From positions 15,810,001 to 15,874,000 of the forward strand of contig NC_079517.1 in assembly GCF_000801105.2 (NCBI RefSeq): 64,000 nt of DNA. The letters run 5' to 3'. Positions 35,501 to 47,935 of the stretch are shown in pieces. The translations under genes were made by a program, and so were the position numbers. Positions within the stretch are counted from its first letter, which is position 1. Every line of letters begins with the position of its first letter. The stretch is from Raphanus sativus (lineage: Eukaryota > Streptophyta > Magnoliopsida > Brassicales > Brassicaceae). The notes under the pieces are model-generated. The model saw nothing but the letters and a program-made list of their open reading frames with translations. It was not told where the DNA came from and searched no databases.

Positions 35501-38500
35501 AATTAAAATCCATTGTCTGCAATCCTATAAAGAGGAAAAACAAAGTTTAGTAGCATAAATAATTTTTTTTTGAATTGAGTAGCATAAATATTTACTTATT
35601 TAATTAAGAAACTAAGTGAATTAAATATAATACCTCTTCCTCAAAGCATAGATTTTCCCGTGACTTCTATATTGCCACTTTCATTGTGAAGAATTTAAAG
35701 TCGTAGTTATGGAAACATTTTGAACATAGGTTACGTTTTAAAATCGACTCATCAAAAATGTTTCAGTTACGTTTTCATTTATATAGTTTTTGTTAAAAAA
35801 ATTTGAAAAATTGTTTTTGTTTCCAAAAAAATGTTACGTTTTTACTTTGCTTCGTGATGGGCGTTTAAGATGTTTGTTAAAATATATGCATTATAAAATA
35901 TGCATTACTAACATAGCTTTCTCAATATTATTTCAATTATATGTTGGTCTCCTTCCTAAAACATTCATAATGTGTGTGTTTTTGTTTTGACTTTTTTTGT
36001 TTGATCTTTTATAAAAAAACATATATAGTATGCATGTGTAAAATATGATAAAAGTGAGAAAAGGATAACACGAATATATGCATTAGAGGATACAAATAAC
36101 AAACATCATGTCTTATGTTGAAAAGTTGAGGATCGACATATTAGAATAAAATAAGATTATAGTATGAGTTTGTATTTGTTTCAAAATAAATAATCTATCT
36201 AAATTTTGGAATGGGTCTTTCACTTAAATCTTATAAGACATAATTATTTTCATAATATAAGTGCTGAAATAATATTAAAAAAAATAAGACAATAAAACTC
36301 GATAATAATAAAACAGCAAAAGAGCGAAAAACAATTAAAAAACATTAAAAACATCAGAATTGCCGCTTAGTAAAATTAAAATCCATTGTCTGCAATCCTA
36401 TAAAGAGGAAAAACAAAGTTGAGTAGCATAAATATTTACATATTTAATTAAGAAACTAAGTGAATTAAATATAATACCTCTTCCTGAAAGCATAGATTTC
36501 TCCGTGACTTCCATATTGCCAATTTCATTGTGAAGATTTTAAGGTCGTAATTATGGAAACATTTTGAACATATGTTACGTTTTAAAATCGATGCATCAAG
36601 AATGTTTCAGCTACGTTTTCATTTATATAGTTTTTGTTAAAAAAACTTGAAAAAAATGTTTTTGTTTCCAAAAAAATATTATGTTTTTACTTTGCTTCGT
36701 GATGGGCGTTTAAGATGTTTGTTAAAATATATGCATTATAAAATATGCATTACTAACATAGCTTTCTCAATATTATTTCAATTATATGTTGGTCTCCTTC
36801 CTAAAACATTCATAATGTGTGTGTTTTTGTTTTGACTTTTTTTGTTTGATCTTTTATAAAAAAACATATATAGTATGCATGTGTAAAATATGATAAAAGT
36901 GAGAAAAGGATAACACGAATATATGCATTAGAGGATACAAATAACAAACATCATGTCTTATGTTGAAAAGTTGAGGATCGACATATTAGAATAAAATAAG
37001 ATTATAGTATGAGTTTGTATTTGTTTCAAAATAAATAATCTATCTAAATTTTGGAATGGGTCTTTCACTTAAAACTTATAAAACATAATTATTTTCATAA
37101 TATAAGTGCAGAATAATATTAAAAACATAAATAAGACAATAAAACTCGATAATAATAAAACAGGAAAAGAGCGAAAAACAATTAAAAAACATTAAAACAT
37201 CAGAATCGCCGCTTAGTAAAATTAAAATCCATTGTCTGCAATCATATAAAGAGGAAAAACAAAGTTTAGTAGCATAAACATTTACATATTTAATTAAGAA
37301 ACTAAGTGAATTAAATATAATACCTCTTCCTGAAAGCATAGATTTCTCTGTGACTTCCATATTGCCATTTTCATTGTGAAGATTTTAAGGTCGTAATTAT
37401 GGAAACATTTTGAACATATGTTACGTTTTAAAATCGATGCATTAAGAATGTTTCAGTTACGTTTTCATTTATATAGTTTTTGTTAAAAAAAATTGAAAAA
37501 TTGTTTTTGTTTCCAAAAAATGTTACGTTTTTACTTTGATTCGTGATGGGCATTTAAGATGTTTGTTAAAATATATGCATTATAAAATATGCATTATTAA
37601 CATATATTTCTTAATATTATTTCAATTATATGTTGGTCTCCTTCCTAAAACATCCATAATGTGTGTGTTTTTGTTTTGACTTTTTTCGTTTGATCTTTTA
37701 AAAAAAACATATATAGTATGCATGTGTAAAATATGATAAAAGTGAGAAAATGATAACACGAATATATGCATTAGAGGATACAAATAACAAACATCATGTC
37801 TTATGTTGAAATGTTGATGATCGACATATTGGAATAAAATAAGATTATAGTATGGGTTTGTATTTGTTTCAAAATAAAAGAATCTATGTAAATTTTGGAA
37901 TGTGTCTTTCACTTAAAACTTATAAGACATAATTATTTTCATAATATAAGTGTTTAATAATATTAAAAAAAATAAGACAATAAAACTCGATAATAATAAA
38001 ACAGCAAAAGAGCGCAAAACAATTAAAAAAACATTAAAAACATCAGAATCGCCGCTTAGTAAAATTAAAATCCATTGTCTGCAATCCTATAAAGAGGAAA
38101 AACAAAGTTTAGTAGCATAAATAATTTTTTTTTGAATTGAGTAGCATAAATATTTATTTATCTAATTAAGAAACTAAGTGAATTAAATATAATACCTCTT
38201 CCTCAAAGCATATATTTCTCCGTGACTTCTATATTGCCATTTTCATTGTGAAGACTTTAAAGTCGTAGTTATGGAAACATTTTGAACATAGGTTACGTTT
38301 TAAAATCGACTCATCAAAAATGTTTCAGTTACGTATTCATTTATATAGTTTTTGTTAAAAATTTTGAAAAATTATTTTTGTTTCCAATTTGTTTCCAAAA
38401 AAATGTTACGTTTTTACTTTGCTTCGTGATGGGCGTTTAAGATGTTTGTTAAAATATATGCATTATAAAATATGCATTACTAACATAGCTTTCTCAATAT

Positions 38501-41144
38501 TATTTCAATTATATGTTGGTCTCCTTCCTAAAACATTCATAATGTGTGTGTTTTTGTTTTGACTTTTTCTGTTTGATCTTTTTAAAAAAAACATATATAG
38601 TATGCATGTGTAAAATATGATAAAAAGTGAGAAAATGATAACACGAATATATGCATTAGAGGATACAAATAACAAACATCATGTCTTATGTTGAAAAGTT
38701 GAGGATCGACATATTAGAATAAAATAAGATTATAGTATGGGTTTGTATTTGTTTCAAATAAAGAATCTATCTAAATTTTGGAATGGGTCTTTCACTTAAA
38801 TCTTATAAGACATCATTATTTTCATAATATAAGTGCTGAATAATATTAAAAAAAATAAGACAATAAAACTCGATAATAATAAAACAGCAAAAGAGCGAAA
38901 AACAATTAAAAAACATTAAAAACATCAGAATCGCCGCTTAGTAAAATTAAAATCCATTGTCTACAATCATATAAAGAGGAAAAACAAAGTTTAGTAGCAT
39001 AAATATTTACATATTTAATTAAGAAACTAAGTGAACCTCTTCCTGAAAGCATAGATTTCTCCGTGACTTCCATATTGCCATTTTCATTGTGAAGATTTTA
39101 AGGTCGTAGTTATGGAAACATTTTGAACATATGTTACGTTTTAAAATCGATGCATCAAGAATGTTTCAGTTACGTTTTCATTTATATAGTTTTTGTTAAA
39201 AAAATTTGAAAAATTGTTTTTGTTTCCAAAAAAATGTTACGTTTTTACTTTGCTTCGTGATGGGCATTTAAGATGTTTGTTAAAATATATGCATTATAAA
39301 ATATGCATTATTAACATAGGTTTCTTAATATTATTTCAATTATATGTTGGTCTCCTTCCTAAAACATCCATAATGTGTGTGTTTTTGTTTTGACTTTTTT
39401 CGTTTGATCTTTTAAAAAAAAACATATATAGTATGCATGTGTAAAATATGATAAAAGTGAGAAAATGATAACACGAATATATGCATTAGAGGATACAAAT
39501 AACAAACATCATGTCCTATGTTGAAAAGTTGAAGATCGACATATTGGAATAAAATAAGATTATAGTATGGGTTTGTATTTGTTTCAAAATAAAAGAATCT
39601 ATGTAAATTTTGGAATGTGTCTTTCACTTAAAACTTATAAGACATAATTATTTTCATAATATAAGTGTTTAATAATATTAAAAACCATAAATAAGACAAT
39701 AAAACTCGATAATAATAAAACAGCAAAAGAGCGCAAAACAATTAAAAAACATTAAAAACATCAGAATCACCGCTTAGTAAAATTAAAATCCATTGTCTGC
39801 AATCCTATAAAGAGGAAAAACAAAGTTTAGTAGCATAAATAATTTTTTTTTGAATTGAGTAGCATAAATATTTACTTATTTAATTAAGAAACTAAGTGAA
39901 TTAAATATAATACCTCTTCCTCAAAGCATAGATTTTCCCGTGACTTCTATATTGCCACTTTCATTGTGAAGAATTTAAAGTCGTAGTTATGGAAACATTT
40001 TGAACATAGGTTACGTTTTAAAATCGACTCATCAAAAATGTTTCAGTTACGTTTTCATTTATATAGTTTTTGTTAAAAAAATTTGAAAAATTGTTTTTGT
40101 TTCCAAAAAAATGTTACGTTTTTACTTTGCTTCGTGATGGGCGTTTAAGATGTTTGTTAAAATATATGCATTATAAAATATGCATTACTAACATAGCTTT
40201 CTCAATATTATTTCAATTATATGTTGGTCTCCTTCCTAAAACATTCATAATGTGTGTGTTTTTGTTTTGACTTTTTTTGTTTGATCTTTTATAAAAAAAC
40301 ATATATAGTATGCATGTGTAAAATATGATAAAAGTGAGAAAAGGATAACACGAATATATGCATTAGAGGATACAAATAACAAACATCATGTCTTATGTTG
40401 AAAAGTTGAGGATCGACATATTAGAATAAAATAAGATTATAGTATGAGTTTGTATTTGTTTCAAAATAAATAATCTATCTAAATTTTGGAATGGGTCTTT
40501 CACTTAAATCTTATAAGACATAATTATTTTCATAATATAAGTGCTGAAATAATATTAAAAAAAATAAGACAATAAAACTCGATAATAATAAAACAGCAAA
40601 AGAGCGAAAAACAATTAAAAAACATTAAAAACATCAGAATTGCCGCTTAGTAAAATTAAAATCCATTGTCTGCAATCCTATAAAGAGGAAAAACAAAGTT
40701 GAGTAGCATAAATATTTACATATTTAATTAAGAAACTAAGTGAATTAAATATAATACCTCTTCCTGAAAGCATAGATTTCTCCGTGACTTCCATATTGCC
40801 AATTTCATTGTGAAGATTTTAAGGTCGTAATTATGGAAACATTTTGAACATATGTTACGTTTTAAAATCGATGCATCAAGAATGTTTCAGCTACGTTTTC
40901 ATTTATATAGTTTTTGTTAAAAAAACTTGAAAAAAATGTTTTTGTTTCCAAAAAAATATTATGTTTTTACTTTGCTTCGTGATGGACGTTTAAGATGTTT
41001 GTAAAATATATGCATTATAAAATATGCATTATTAACATAGGTTTCTTAATATTATTTCAATTATATGTTGGTCTCCTTCCTAAAACATCCATAATGTGTG
41101 TGTTTTTGTTTTGATTTTTTTCGTTTGATATTTTTTTAAAAAAC
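32584..41144. repeat. Ten ~855-bp tandem units forming two 4.28-kb higher-order repeats
   Basis: Using CATATATAGTATGCATGTG as anchor, units start at 32584, 33429, 34312, 35143, 36020, 36865, 37708, 38592, 39423 and 40300, and the array ends at about 41144. The lengths are 845, 883, 831, 877, 845 | 843, 884, 831, 877, 844. Units 1-5 and 6-10 therefore form two copies of a five-unit block. Sequence comparison shows about 32765-36705 nearly identical to 37045-40985 at a 4280-bp offset, with only a few base or indel differences. Within a block, units 2 and 4 carry an extra ~29 bp that units 1, 3 and 5 lack. AT-rich; the small frames inside are not credible genes. Confidence 0.93.
33831..33871 (-). 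mobile_element. Micro-retroposon footprint inside the tandem unit
   Basis: AGTAGCATAAAT (33831-33842) is repeated at 33860-33871, around 17 bp containing nine T then GAATTG. The same insertion is in the units starting 35143, 37708 and 39423 and is absent from the other six. It therefore marks a unit subfamily and predates the last amplification. Confidence 0.6.
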
Positions 41145-41499
41145 ATAAATAATACAATAGAAATATAATTGTTTATCCGGCTGAATTGTTTGGTTTTTTC
41201 AGAAATCCGTATTGTTTTTAAAAAGAAATCTACAGTTACGTACATTCCAAAGTTGTAGTTAAATCTTTTGGTCGACATGAAATCCGTGAGGCAATTGGCC
41301 GTTATTTATATCAATGATATGATATTAACTATAATTAAAATGTAATGAAAGATCATGCTGTAAATAATGTGACATACCAATGGCAAATGATGTAATTAGT
41401 CTAGTAAATTAAGGATTAATCAATATTAAGGCTGAGGAAAAATGTGAGGTTGACACCTATGCAAAATGGCAACATGGTAATAATTTTACTCTTTTAAGG

Positions 41500-42255
41500 T
41501 TGTTCTTATTATTTGCTCCTCTATTAACAATAAGGGGATTCTGCCAGTTGTAGTTTACGTCAAAGTCATATCATAAACAAAGTCAATCAAGAAAAGGAAA
41601 TTGAACCCTACAGTGTAACTTTCCAGTCGAACTTTATCGGAATGACGAAATCTAAAGAGTTTGTATTCGACGGGGTATGTGAGCTTTACCACAAAAAGAA
41701 GGGAAGTTATTTGGTTCAGAAAACACAAACCGTGGTGAAGCTGTTCTAGTGTTCTGTCAGAAGTTCAGTTAATCGAGGACTAGACTTGTGGAGGTACATG
41801 CTGGCGAAAGAGTATTGCCCTCACGGCCACGCGTTAAAACTCCTTAAGACTAAACTGTGTGCTCGAAGAAGAGCTAATGACGCATTGGATAGTGTGCTAG
41901 AGGCAGTCAGTGGAGAGAGAAAGGTGCCTGAGCGAACCAGTCTTTAGAATGTTAAGACCTCTTAACAAGCAAAGGTAGTTCGGAAAAACTAGAGGAGCTC
42001 GAGTAAGATACAGAAACCGCATAACTCCAGTGTAGTTGGTTCTTGTTTGCAAGCTAAGTAAATTTAGAGACTAGTATGTTCAGTTGCCGAACATTGACAA
42101 AACAATATTGTATTTTCAATAGATTTTGTTAAAAGATCAGACTTAGTGGACGACGAAGCTGGCTGCTACAGTATCGCATGATTCACACAGGCTTGTGATT
42201 TTAGATGAGCAACAGAAACAGTTAGCAAGGTTCAACAGTAGAGCGTTAAAAAACA
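41500..42255. other. Intergenic region with an unassigned coding-like stretch
   Basis: Plus strand, about 41750-41947: an open stretch without an initial ATG reads LWRYMLAKEYCPHGHALKLL and then KTKLCARRRANDALDSVLEAV before a stop. Upstream, 41644-41710 reads KSKEFVFDGVCELYHKKKGSY in another context. The composition is gene-like, so this may be a relic of a lost neighbour, but I cannot name it. Confidence 0.4.
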
Positions 42256-43392
42256 TTATACAGCTATAGATTTACAGCTAATAACATAAATATGATCATC
42301 CCAAGTCTTGGGTATAGAAGAGCACACCATTACTCCATTCATCGTCTTCTTCCACGCATTCTCAACATCAATCACCACAGTAGAGCAATCCTTACCAATC
42401 ACAAAGATATTACTCCCAACACAAACAAGCCGACATTGCTGCGTCATCACCAACTGAGATAGCTTCCCTATACGGATCCACATCCTCGTCTCCTTGCACC
42501 ACATTGTAAGCGTAGCTCCAAAACTCTGATCCAAAACATAGAGATCCTCATCTCCTACAACAACTGCTGGACCTAGCCATCCTGATGCCATATCATCATC
42601 GACTCGTTCCCAAACCTTGGTAGACCCATCATAGACTGCAGCATAAGATCCAGCACCACCACGAACATAAACCTTCCCATCCATTACAAATGAATCCTCG
42701 ATTTCAGGGACAATATTCGCGTCTGAACACGATACACATGCTCTCGTTATAGGATCATAGATGTCCCAAGTCTGTGAAGCTCTTGAGTTCACACCTAACC
42801 CACCAATAGCCATGACTTTCTCACCCAGCGTCTCACAAGCAAAGAAGCATCTGCAAATGCGATCATAGGATCAAACATTGAACTCTTTGCTAAATATGGC
42901 AAGTGTCAAGAACCCTAACCTTTTAGTTGAGAGAGGAGGGAGTAAGTGAAGCCAAGTGTTCATAGCAGCATCATAGCAATAAACATCATCACTAGCATCT
43001 TCCACCCAGCCACACCCACCCAACACAAACAGTCTCTTACCCAACACTGCGAAACCCATACCGTCTCTAAAAGTGATATGCCGAGGAATCTGATTGACTC
43101 TTCTCCATGACCTTCTCGAAGGAATCAGCACGTGCAAGTAGACACGGCCTGATGTGTGGCGGCACAAGGCGTAGATCCAAGATTCAGCCAGGTTAGACTT
43201 ATTGCGATAGTCGCAGAAGCCATCACTGCAGATGGAATCTCTCCATCTCCTGGAAACGCATTTCATCGCCATGTGGTGTTCTCTTGGAACTCTGGCTAAG
43301 CAGAGATTCAAGATGTCGTCAGGGACTCCGCTTATAAGCGACGTTTGTGTCTCTTTCGAAGATTCGTTCTCATGTACTACTATACGGTCCAT
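42256..43392 (-). CDS. SKIP4: F-box/kelch-repeat protein SKIP4
   Basis: Two exons on the minus strand, 42920-43392 and 42256-42850, join in frame (AG|A gives Arg) to 355 residues. The F-box is at about residues 20-62 (ISGVPDDILNLCLARVPREH, MKCVSRRWRDSI), the segment that docks on SKP1-type proteins. Kelch repeats follow (FAVLGKRLFVLGGCG, VYCYDAAMNTWLHLLPPLST, EKVMAIGGLG, YVRGGAGSYAAVYD). They form a beta-propeller that should bind the substrate of an SCF E3 ligase. It corresponds to At3g61350. The 5' UTR probably contains an intron (about 43393-43530). No defects are seen. Confidence 0.93.
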
Positions 43393-44330
43393 TGTTGTGT
43401 AAGTGAATCAAATCAGCAAAGGATAGATAGATCCTACAGAAACCATGTTCAATACATCAAATCCAATTCGCCTTACAATCAGATCTACATCTCGAAAGTT
43501 TTGAAGCGATCAGATACGATACTTACAGAATTTTCCGGAGCTTGACGAGTAGTCTTATAGATCTCGGATCGTGACAAAGGTAAAGCGTGATTAAGGAATC
43601 ACCAGCCTCCACTTTGAGAGAGAGATAGATCGATTCTTCTATCTAACCAACAGCGTGCGACGACATCTTTTTTTGGAATCAGTTTACGATTCGTTCGCAA
43701 ACGACGCCGTGTAGGCATATTCTGTTGGGCCTTAGTTTCATAAGCTGAGCTTGACCAAGCATATCCGGTCCATAAATGTTCATAATTAACAAACGGCGTC
43801 ACTGGAGAGAATGAACCTGATAGATTGTGAAGAGATTTTGCTCAAAAAGAAATTATGAAGAGATTAGTTACTTGATCTAGTGCGTACAAGACACTGAATA
43901 TAAAATTAACTCCAAATGCTAAAGCTAAAGCTGCTCACACGATAGTGTACTAGTATTCAGATATCCGTTCGTGTTTGTTTTTTGGTCTATTCGAGTTTCA
44001 GGCTCTAATATTAAATATTTGATTCCTATTCGAGTATTTACAAATTTTAGTGTAGGTTTTTTTTGTTTGATTAAGGTTCAAATAACTCATTAAACACCAA
44101 AAATGATTAACACAATTCCTAATATATGAAAAATGTTTGATGTTAAGTTAGCACTTGAGATATCAATTTTATTAAAGGGATAACTCAAAATTGTAACTTA
44201 AGAATAATACATCATAACTCAAAAGATTAAATTCAATTCATGATTAGTAACATTTTTGAGTTACACTCCTAATTCAAACTTAATCAATTGTAATTCCAGT
44301 GACAAAAAAAAAAATCAATTGTAATTCATG
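43393..44330. other. SKIP4 leader/promoter and 3' flank of the GT90 gene
   Basis: 43393-43660 is the likely SKIP4 5' UTR and promoter. The rest is AT-rich DNA without a gene. 44130-44320 has loosely repeated AACTCAAAAATT / TAATTC motifs. Confidence 0.45.
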
Positions 44331-46143
44331 TTACCAATCAAAACCCAAATCATCAAAATATTGGTCCTCCCACAACTCAACTTGACGTGTTAAATTAGCT
44401 TTTCTCTCAAGGACCTCTTTTAAAGCTAGACGGTCATAAGGAGGAACCATCACACAAGGAGACTCTTCACTTGGAGACATGACCATAGACTCCGCCATGA
44501 AATCTCTCCACCGTTCCGTCGCCGCACATCCCAAACTTTCCGGCGTGATCTCCTCCGCATCCGAAGGAATCTTTACCTTAAACTTCAAGAGCTTTGCGTA
44601 CTCATTGAGCAAATGAAACATATAGTCATACACATACTTCATGTTCACCTCCTCTCTTATAAATCTACTCCCTACCTCTCCAATCTCACGTGCCTACACA
44701 GAAAAAAACCACGTTTAAATTTAAACAAAACAAACTTTGATGTCAAATTTGATAAACCTTGATGACCTTGTCCACGTGGGTATTGCCCCAATGTACGGCG
44801 AACTGGAGAGAAGTACACTTGGAGTCGTCTCTGATTGGCCAATAGTGTTGCAGTGGCATCATTCCTCGTATGTAGAAGTCGTAGAATCTTGGTTTCACGT
44901 ATAATGTCATAGAATCACATGCCATAATATATTTCTCACTAACCGACCATGCCCATCCTTCTATATATATCTTGTATCTGTGGGTGCACTGGTTCTCTAG
45001 TTTTGAGTTTTTGAACCCTTCTTTCGCTTCTTTATCCCAGTCCTTGAAGACAATTAGCAAAATCAATAATTTTTTTTAACTCATATACACATGTAAATGT
45101 ATAAGATAAAATATTTTTCTAAAGTGAAACTTGGTAACACCTGAACATAGAGACGAGTGTTCCATTCTTCTTTTTCCGAAACGTTACACTTGAGAAGATC
45201 TCTTCTCGTGGAGGCTACATAAGGATTACCTCTCCAATAAGCATACGCCACACGGTCCTTCCATTGAGTTATATTATTCCCTTCCTGTATTGCCTCTAGC
45301 GACGCACCCCATGGATTAATGTTTACTTCGGCCCTGTCCCATTACAAGCTTATATTACAAATAAGGCCTAATGATACTAAAGCCCAGTACTTAGTAGAGT
45401 TCGCTTACCAGCCCCAGAAGGACCAATCAGGGAAGACAATATCCAAGCTGACATCATCAGAACAGTAACGGAACAGTGGAGGTGGATAATTGTTTTGTTG
45501 ACCTGTAAAGTCATCAGATCTGACGACAGGGCGATCGTCAGCGTCGAACATAAGGTCCAGATCAGGCAATCTATCAGGGTACCACCGTAACAACTGTAGA
45601 ATTCCCCACAGAGTAAATTCATCTCTCGTTTGAATGGACTTTCTGTATCGCTTAACGTACGCCTTGCCGCGGTGGATCACTAGTCTAAATTGCGCCGTTT
45701 GGCTCGCTTTCTCGACCATGTCTCTAGTTATTCCCGTTTCTTTCCACGGTCGTAAGTCTTCGTGGATCCAACGGAAGTAAGAAGGACACGACGATGGTTG
45801 TGGTTGTGAACGGTTGGAATGTATTCTCCATGTGAGATTCTGAGAGGAAGGAATCTGATGTGTTTGAATCTGCTCGCATTGGTAAGGGAATTTAGGTTCA
45901 AATATCTTCGGTATTAGTTTAAAACCTGCAAAAGCATTCTAAAAAACATTGTAGTGTTACACTACAGAATGCACACAAAAATAATATTTTGGATTTAAAA
46001 CTCACAACATCGAGATAGCCCAGATAATCCAAGAGAGCAGTTGATACGAAGAGATAAACAAGGATGAAAACAGTAGATTTCACGATGTTTTTTACAGGAA
46101 ACGGCAGCGTTCTGCGCTGTTCATCATTGCTGTTCATCTTCAT
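44331..46143 (-). CDS. GT90 (CAP10/rumi-like, DUF821) O-glycosyltransferase
   Basis: Five exons on the minus strand: 46006-46143, 45409-45938, 45141-45333, 44758-45042 and 44331-44693. They join in frame to 502 residues. The N-terminus has a signal anchor (IVKSTVFILVYLFVSTALLDYLGYL), so it should sit in the Golgi/ER membrane. Family blocks include CPSYFRWIHEDLRPW, LPDLDLMFDADDRP, SLDIVFPDWSFWGWAEVNI, YWRGNPYVASTRRDLLKC, HRYKIYIEGWAWSVSEKYI and MPLQHYWPIRDDSKCTSLQF. They match KDEL-motif/POGLUT-type glycosyltransferases, which in plants are linked to cell-wall sugar transfer. Exon 2 must use the upstream AG (before 45938); the next AG would bring a stop. It corresponds to the At3g61270-61290 cluster, here a single copy. 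Confidence 0.88.
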
Positions 46144-46911
46144 GCCTTTCACTCCTTGATGCACGAGTCTTGGTGTTCTTTATGAAGTTAACAAAAGTTA
46201 TAAAAGAGAGGACATATACGACATGGGGAAACGGTCAAAAAACCCAAGACAAAAAGACTAACGATAGAAAACAGAGGCTTTGATTTTTCAATTAACTACC
46301 TGTTGATTAAATGAGTAATGACTTGGATATTATAATGTATAGGCAATGATAAGTTAGGGTAGATAAGATTGATGTATATGTATGCTTAAAGTCTTTACCT
46401 ATGTTGTTGATATGATTTGACTCTAGTTTACCGACCAATAGGAACCAGTTATTTTACAATCAATATCTTTAAAAAAAGAAATAAAATATTGTCAAAATAT
46501 ATCTATGCTATTTGAAAAGAATGATTCTTAAACAATCTATTTATACAAATTTGTTGCACCCTTTCATTAGAATTAACTTTTATTGGTCTTTTTTTTTTTT
46601 TGAAACACCCAAAGTAACTTTTATTGGTCTTACCTTATATTTTGTAACAATACCTTAGTTAAAACCATATATTACCAGATTTTTATTCTTTCATAACAAT
46701 AAGAGCTATTAACTAATAATATTGTTAGTTTGTTACCGAAGTCGGAGGAAATCAAATTATGGAAAATCGGCGCTTATTGAGCATTCCATGTATGCACTCT
46801 CACTCTATCCATATGTTATTTTATGCTTTATTGTTTATACTTCTTAATTAAAACGAACAGCATATTTAATTTAGTACATGCAATATATATAATTTCCATT
46901 ATAACGTCTAA
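46144..46911. other. Upstream region of the GT90 gene
   Basis: No gene seen. It holds the GT90 promoter and, further out, AT-rich DNA with one micro-retroposon footprint (46574-46631). Confidence 0.45.
46574..46631 (-). mobile_element. Micro-retroposon footprint, 17-bp perfect duplication
   Basis: TAACTTTTATTGGTCTT (46574-46590) is perfectly repeated at 46615-46631, around a 24-bp insert of eleven T followed by GAAACACCCAAAG. On the minus strand this is CTTTGGGTGTTTC plus an A-tail. Confidence 0.68.
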
Positions 46912-47224
46912 CTAGATCTTGACCCGCCCTTTTAAAGGGCGGGTATGTTTCTTTTGACAAATTTATTTTTGTAACAAATATGTTTCAATATAAAATGTAT
47001 ATCAAGTGTGTTAATGATTTTTGTTAGGAGTTGTTTTTAGGTTTATGTTAGTTTTCATCTATGCAAAATGTTAGTATTGTGAAATAATCATTTTTTATTG
47101 AAAAATACATTAAGAAATTAAACTTAAAATTATTTTCAGTAAAATTAATTTGTACATTTACTTGTAAAATTATACCAAATTCTAAATGAATTGTAATATT
47201 ATTTAAATTAATAATGGCTATTGA

Positions 47225-47935
47225 TAGGCATGGGCATAAAATCCGGAACCCGAACCGAAAAATCTGACCTGTTATTCGACACGAAATGTAAAAATACCCG
47301 AACGGGTCTTGTAAGGTGGTACAAAAAATATCCAAACCCGAAGTGTTATTAACCGAACCCGAACGGGTAACCCGAAAAATCCGAAAGTAATAGTTAATAT
47401 AAATATTTTGAAATATATATAAGTATTTCAATTATTAAATTCAATATTTATGGTAATATGATATATAATAATAAATATTAATTTTTTTGTAAATGCTTTA
47501 AGTACACAATTAGTTATAAATAGATACTTTATAATTTGCTCATTTAAATAATAGGTCTACTCTCTATAAGGTAATGTATATTGTTTATAAATGATGTTTG
47601 TTTTTATGCTTGATCTAACATTTTATTATTATTTTATCAATTTTATGTTTGAGAGATTACTTTTTATTTAGTTTAGGTGTTTTTCTTTATGTTTTTTTTA
47701 AGTTTTTGTTTTTTACTTTGGTTATATCCGAACCGAACTGATATAACCCGAATCCGAACGATATGGTTACTTTATGGGTTTTATGGGTTTTAGGAAGAAA
47801 TACAATTTTGAACCGAACCCGGAGTGTTATTATTCGAACCCGACCTGTACTAATAAAATTTTAGTATGGGACCTAGAGGCGTGAACCCAAAAAACCCGAT
47901 CCGAACGCAAACGGGTACCCGAACGTCCATGCCTA
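47225..47935. mobile_element. Non-autonomous hAT element nested in the Helitron (711 bp)
   Basis: TAGGCATGGGC at the left and GTCCATGCCTA at the right form inverted ends. The flanks are a perfect 8-bp duplication, GCTATTGA (47217-47224 and 47936-47943). Subterminal CCGAACCCGAA-type motifs resemble the other hAT elements of this window. No transposase is present. Confidence 0.9.

Larger units (their letters stand above)
32497..41500 (-). mobile_element. Probable non-autonomous Helitron carrying a tandem array
   Basis: On the minus strand the 3' end reads GCGCAAAGCGCGGG...CTAG followed by T (CTAG at 32497-32500), a GC-rich hairpin a few bases before CTAG as at Helitron 3' ends. The other side of the array (about 41440-41500), read on the minus strand, is TTAAAAGAGTAAAATTATTACCATGTTGCC-like AT-rich DNA of the kind found just inside Helitron 5' ends. 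A clean 5' TC terminus is not seen, so the right border is approximate. Nearly all of the interior is the tandem array. There is no helicase/Rep gene. Size is about 9 kb. Confidence 0.55.

Noticed and set aside
32584..41144. Regularly spaced repeats as a CRISPR-like array
   Set aside because: Units are ~855 bp head-to-tail without unique spacers, in a plant nuclear context.
32796..41278. Repeated small open frames in the tandem array (for example 32796-33080 and 37076-37360, identical)
   Set aside because: They recur only because the DNA repeats, shift or vanish between units, are very AT-rich and show no domain.
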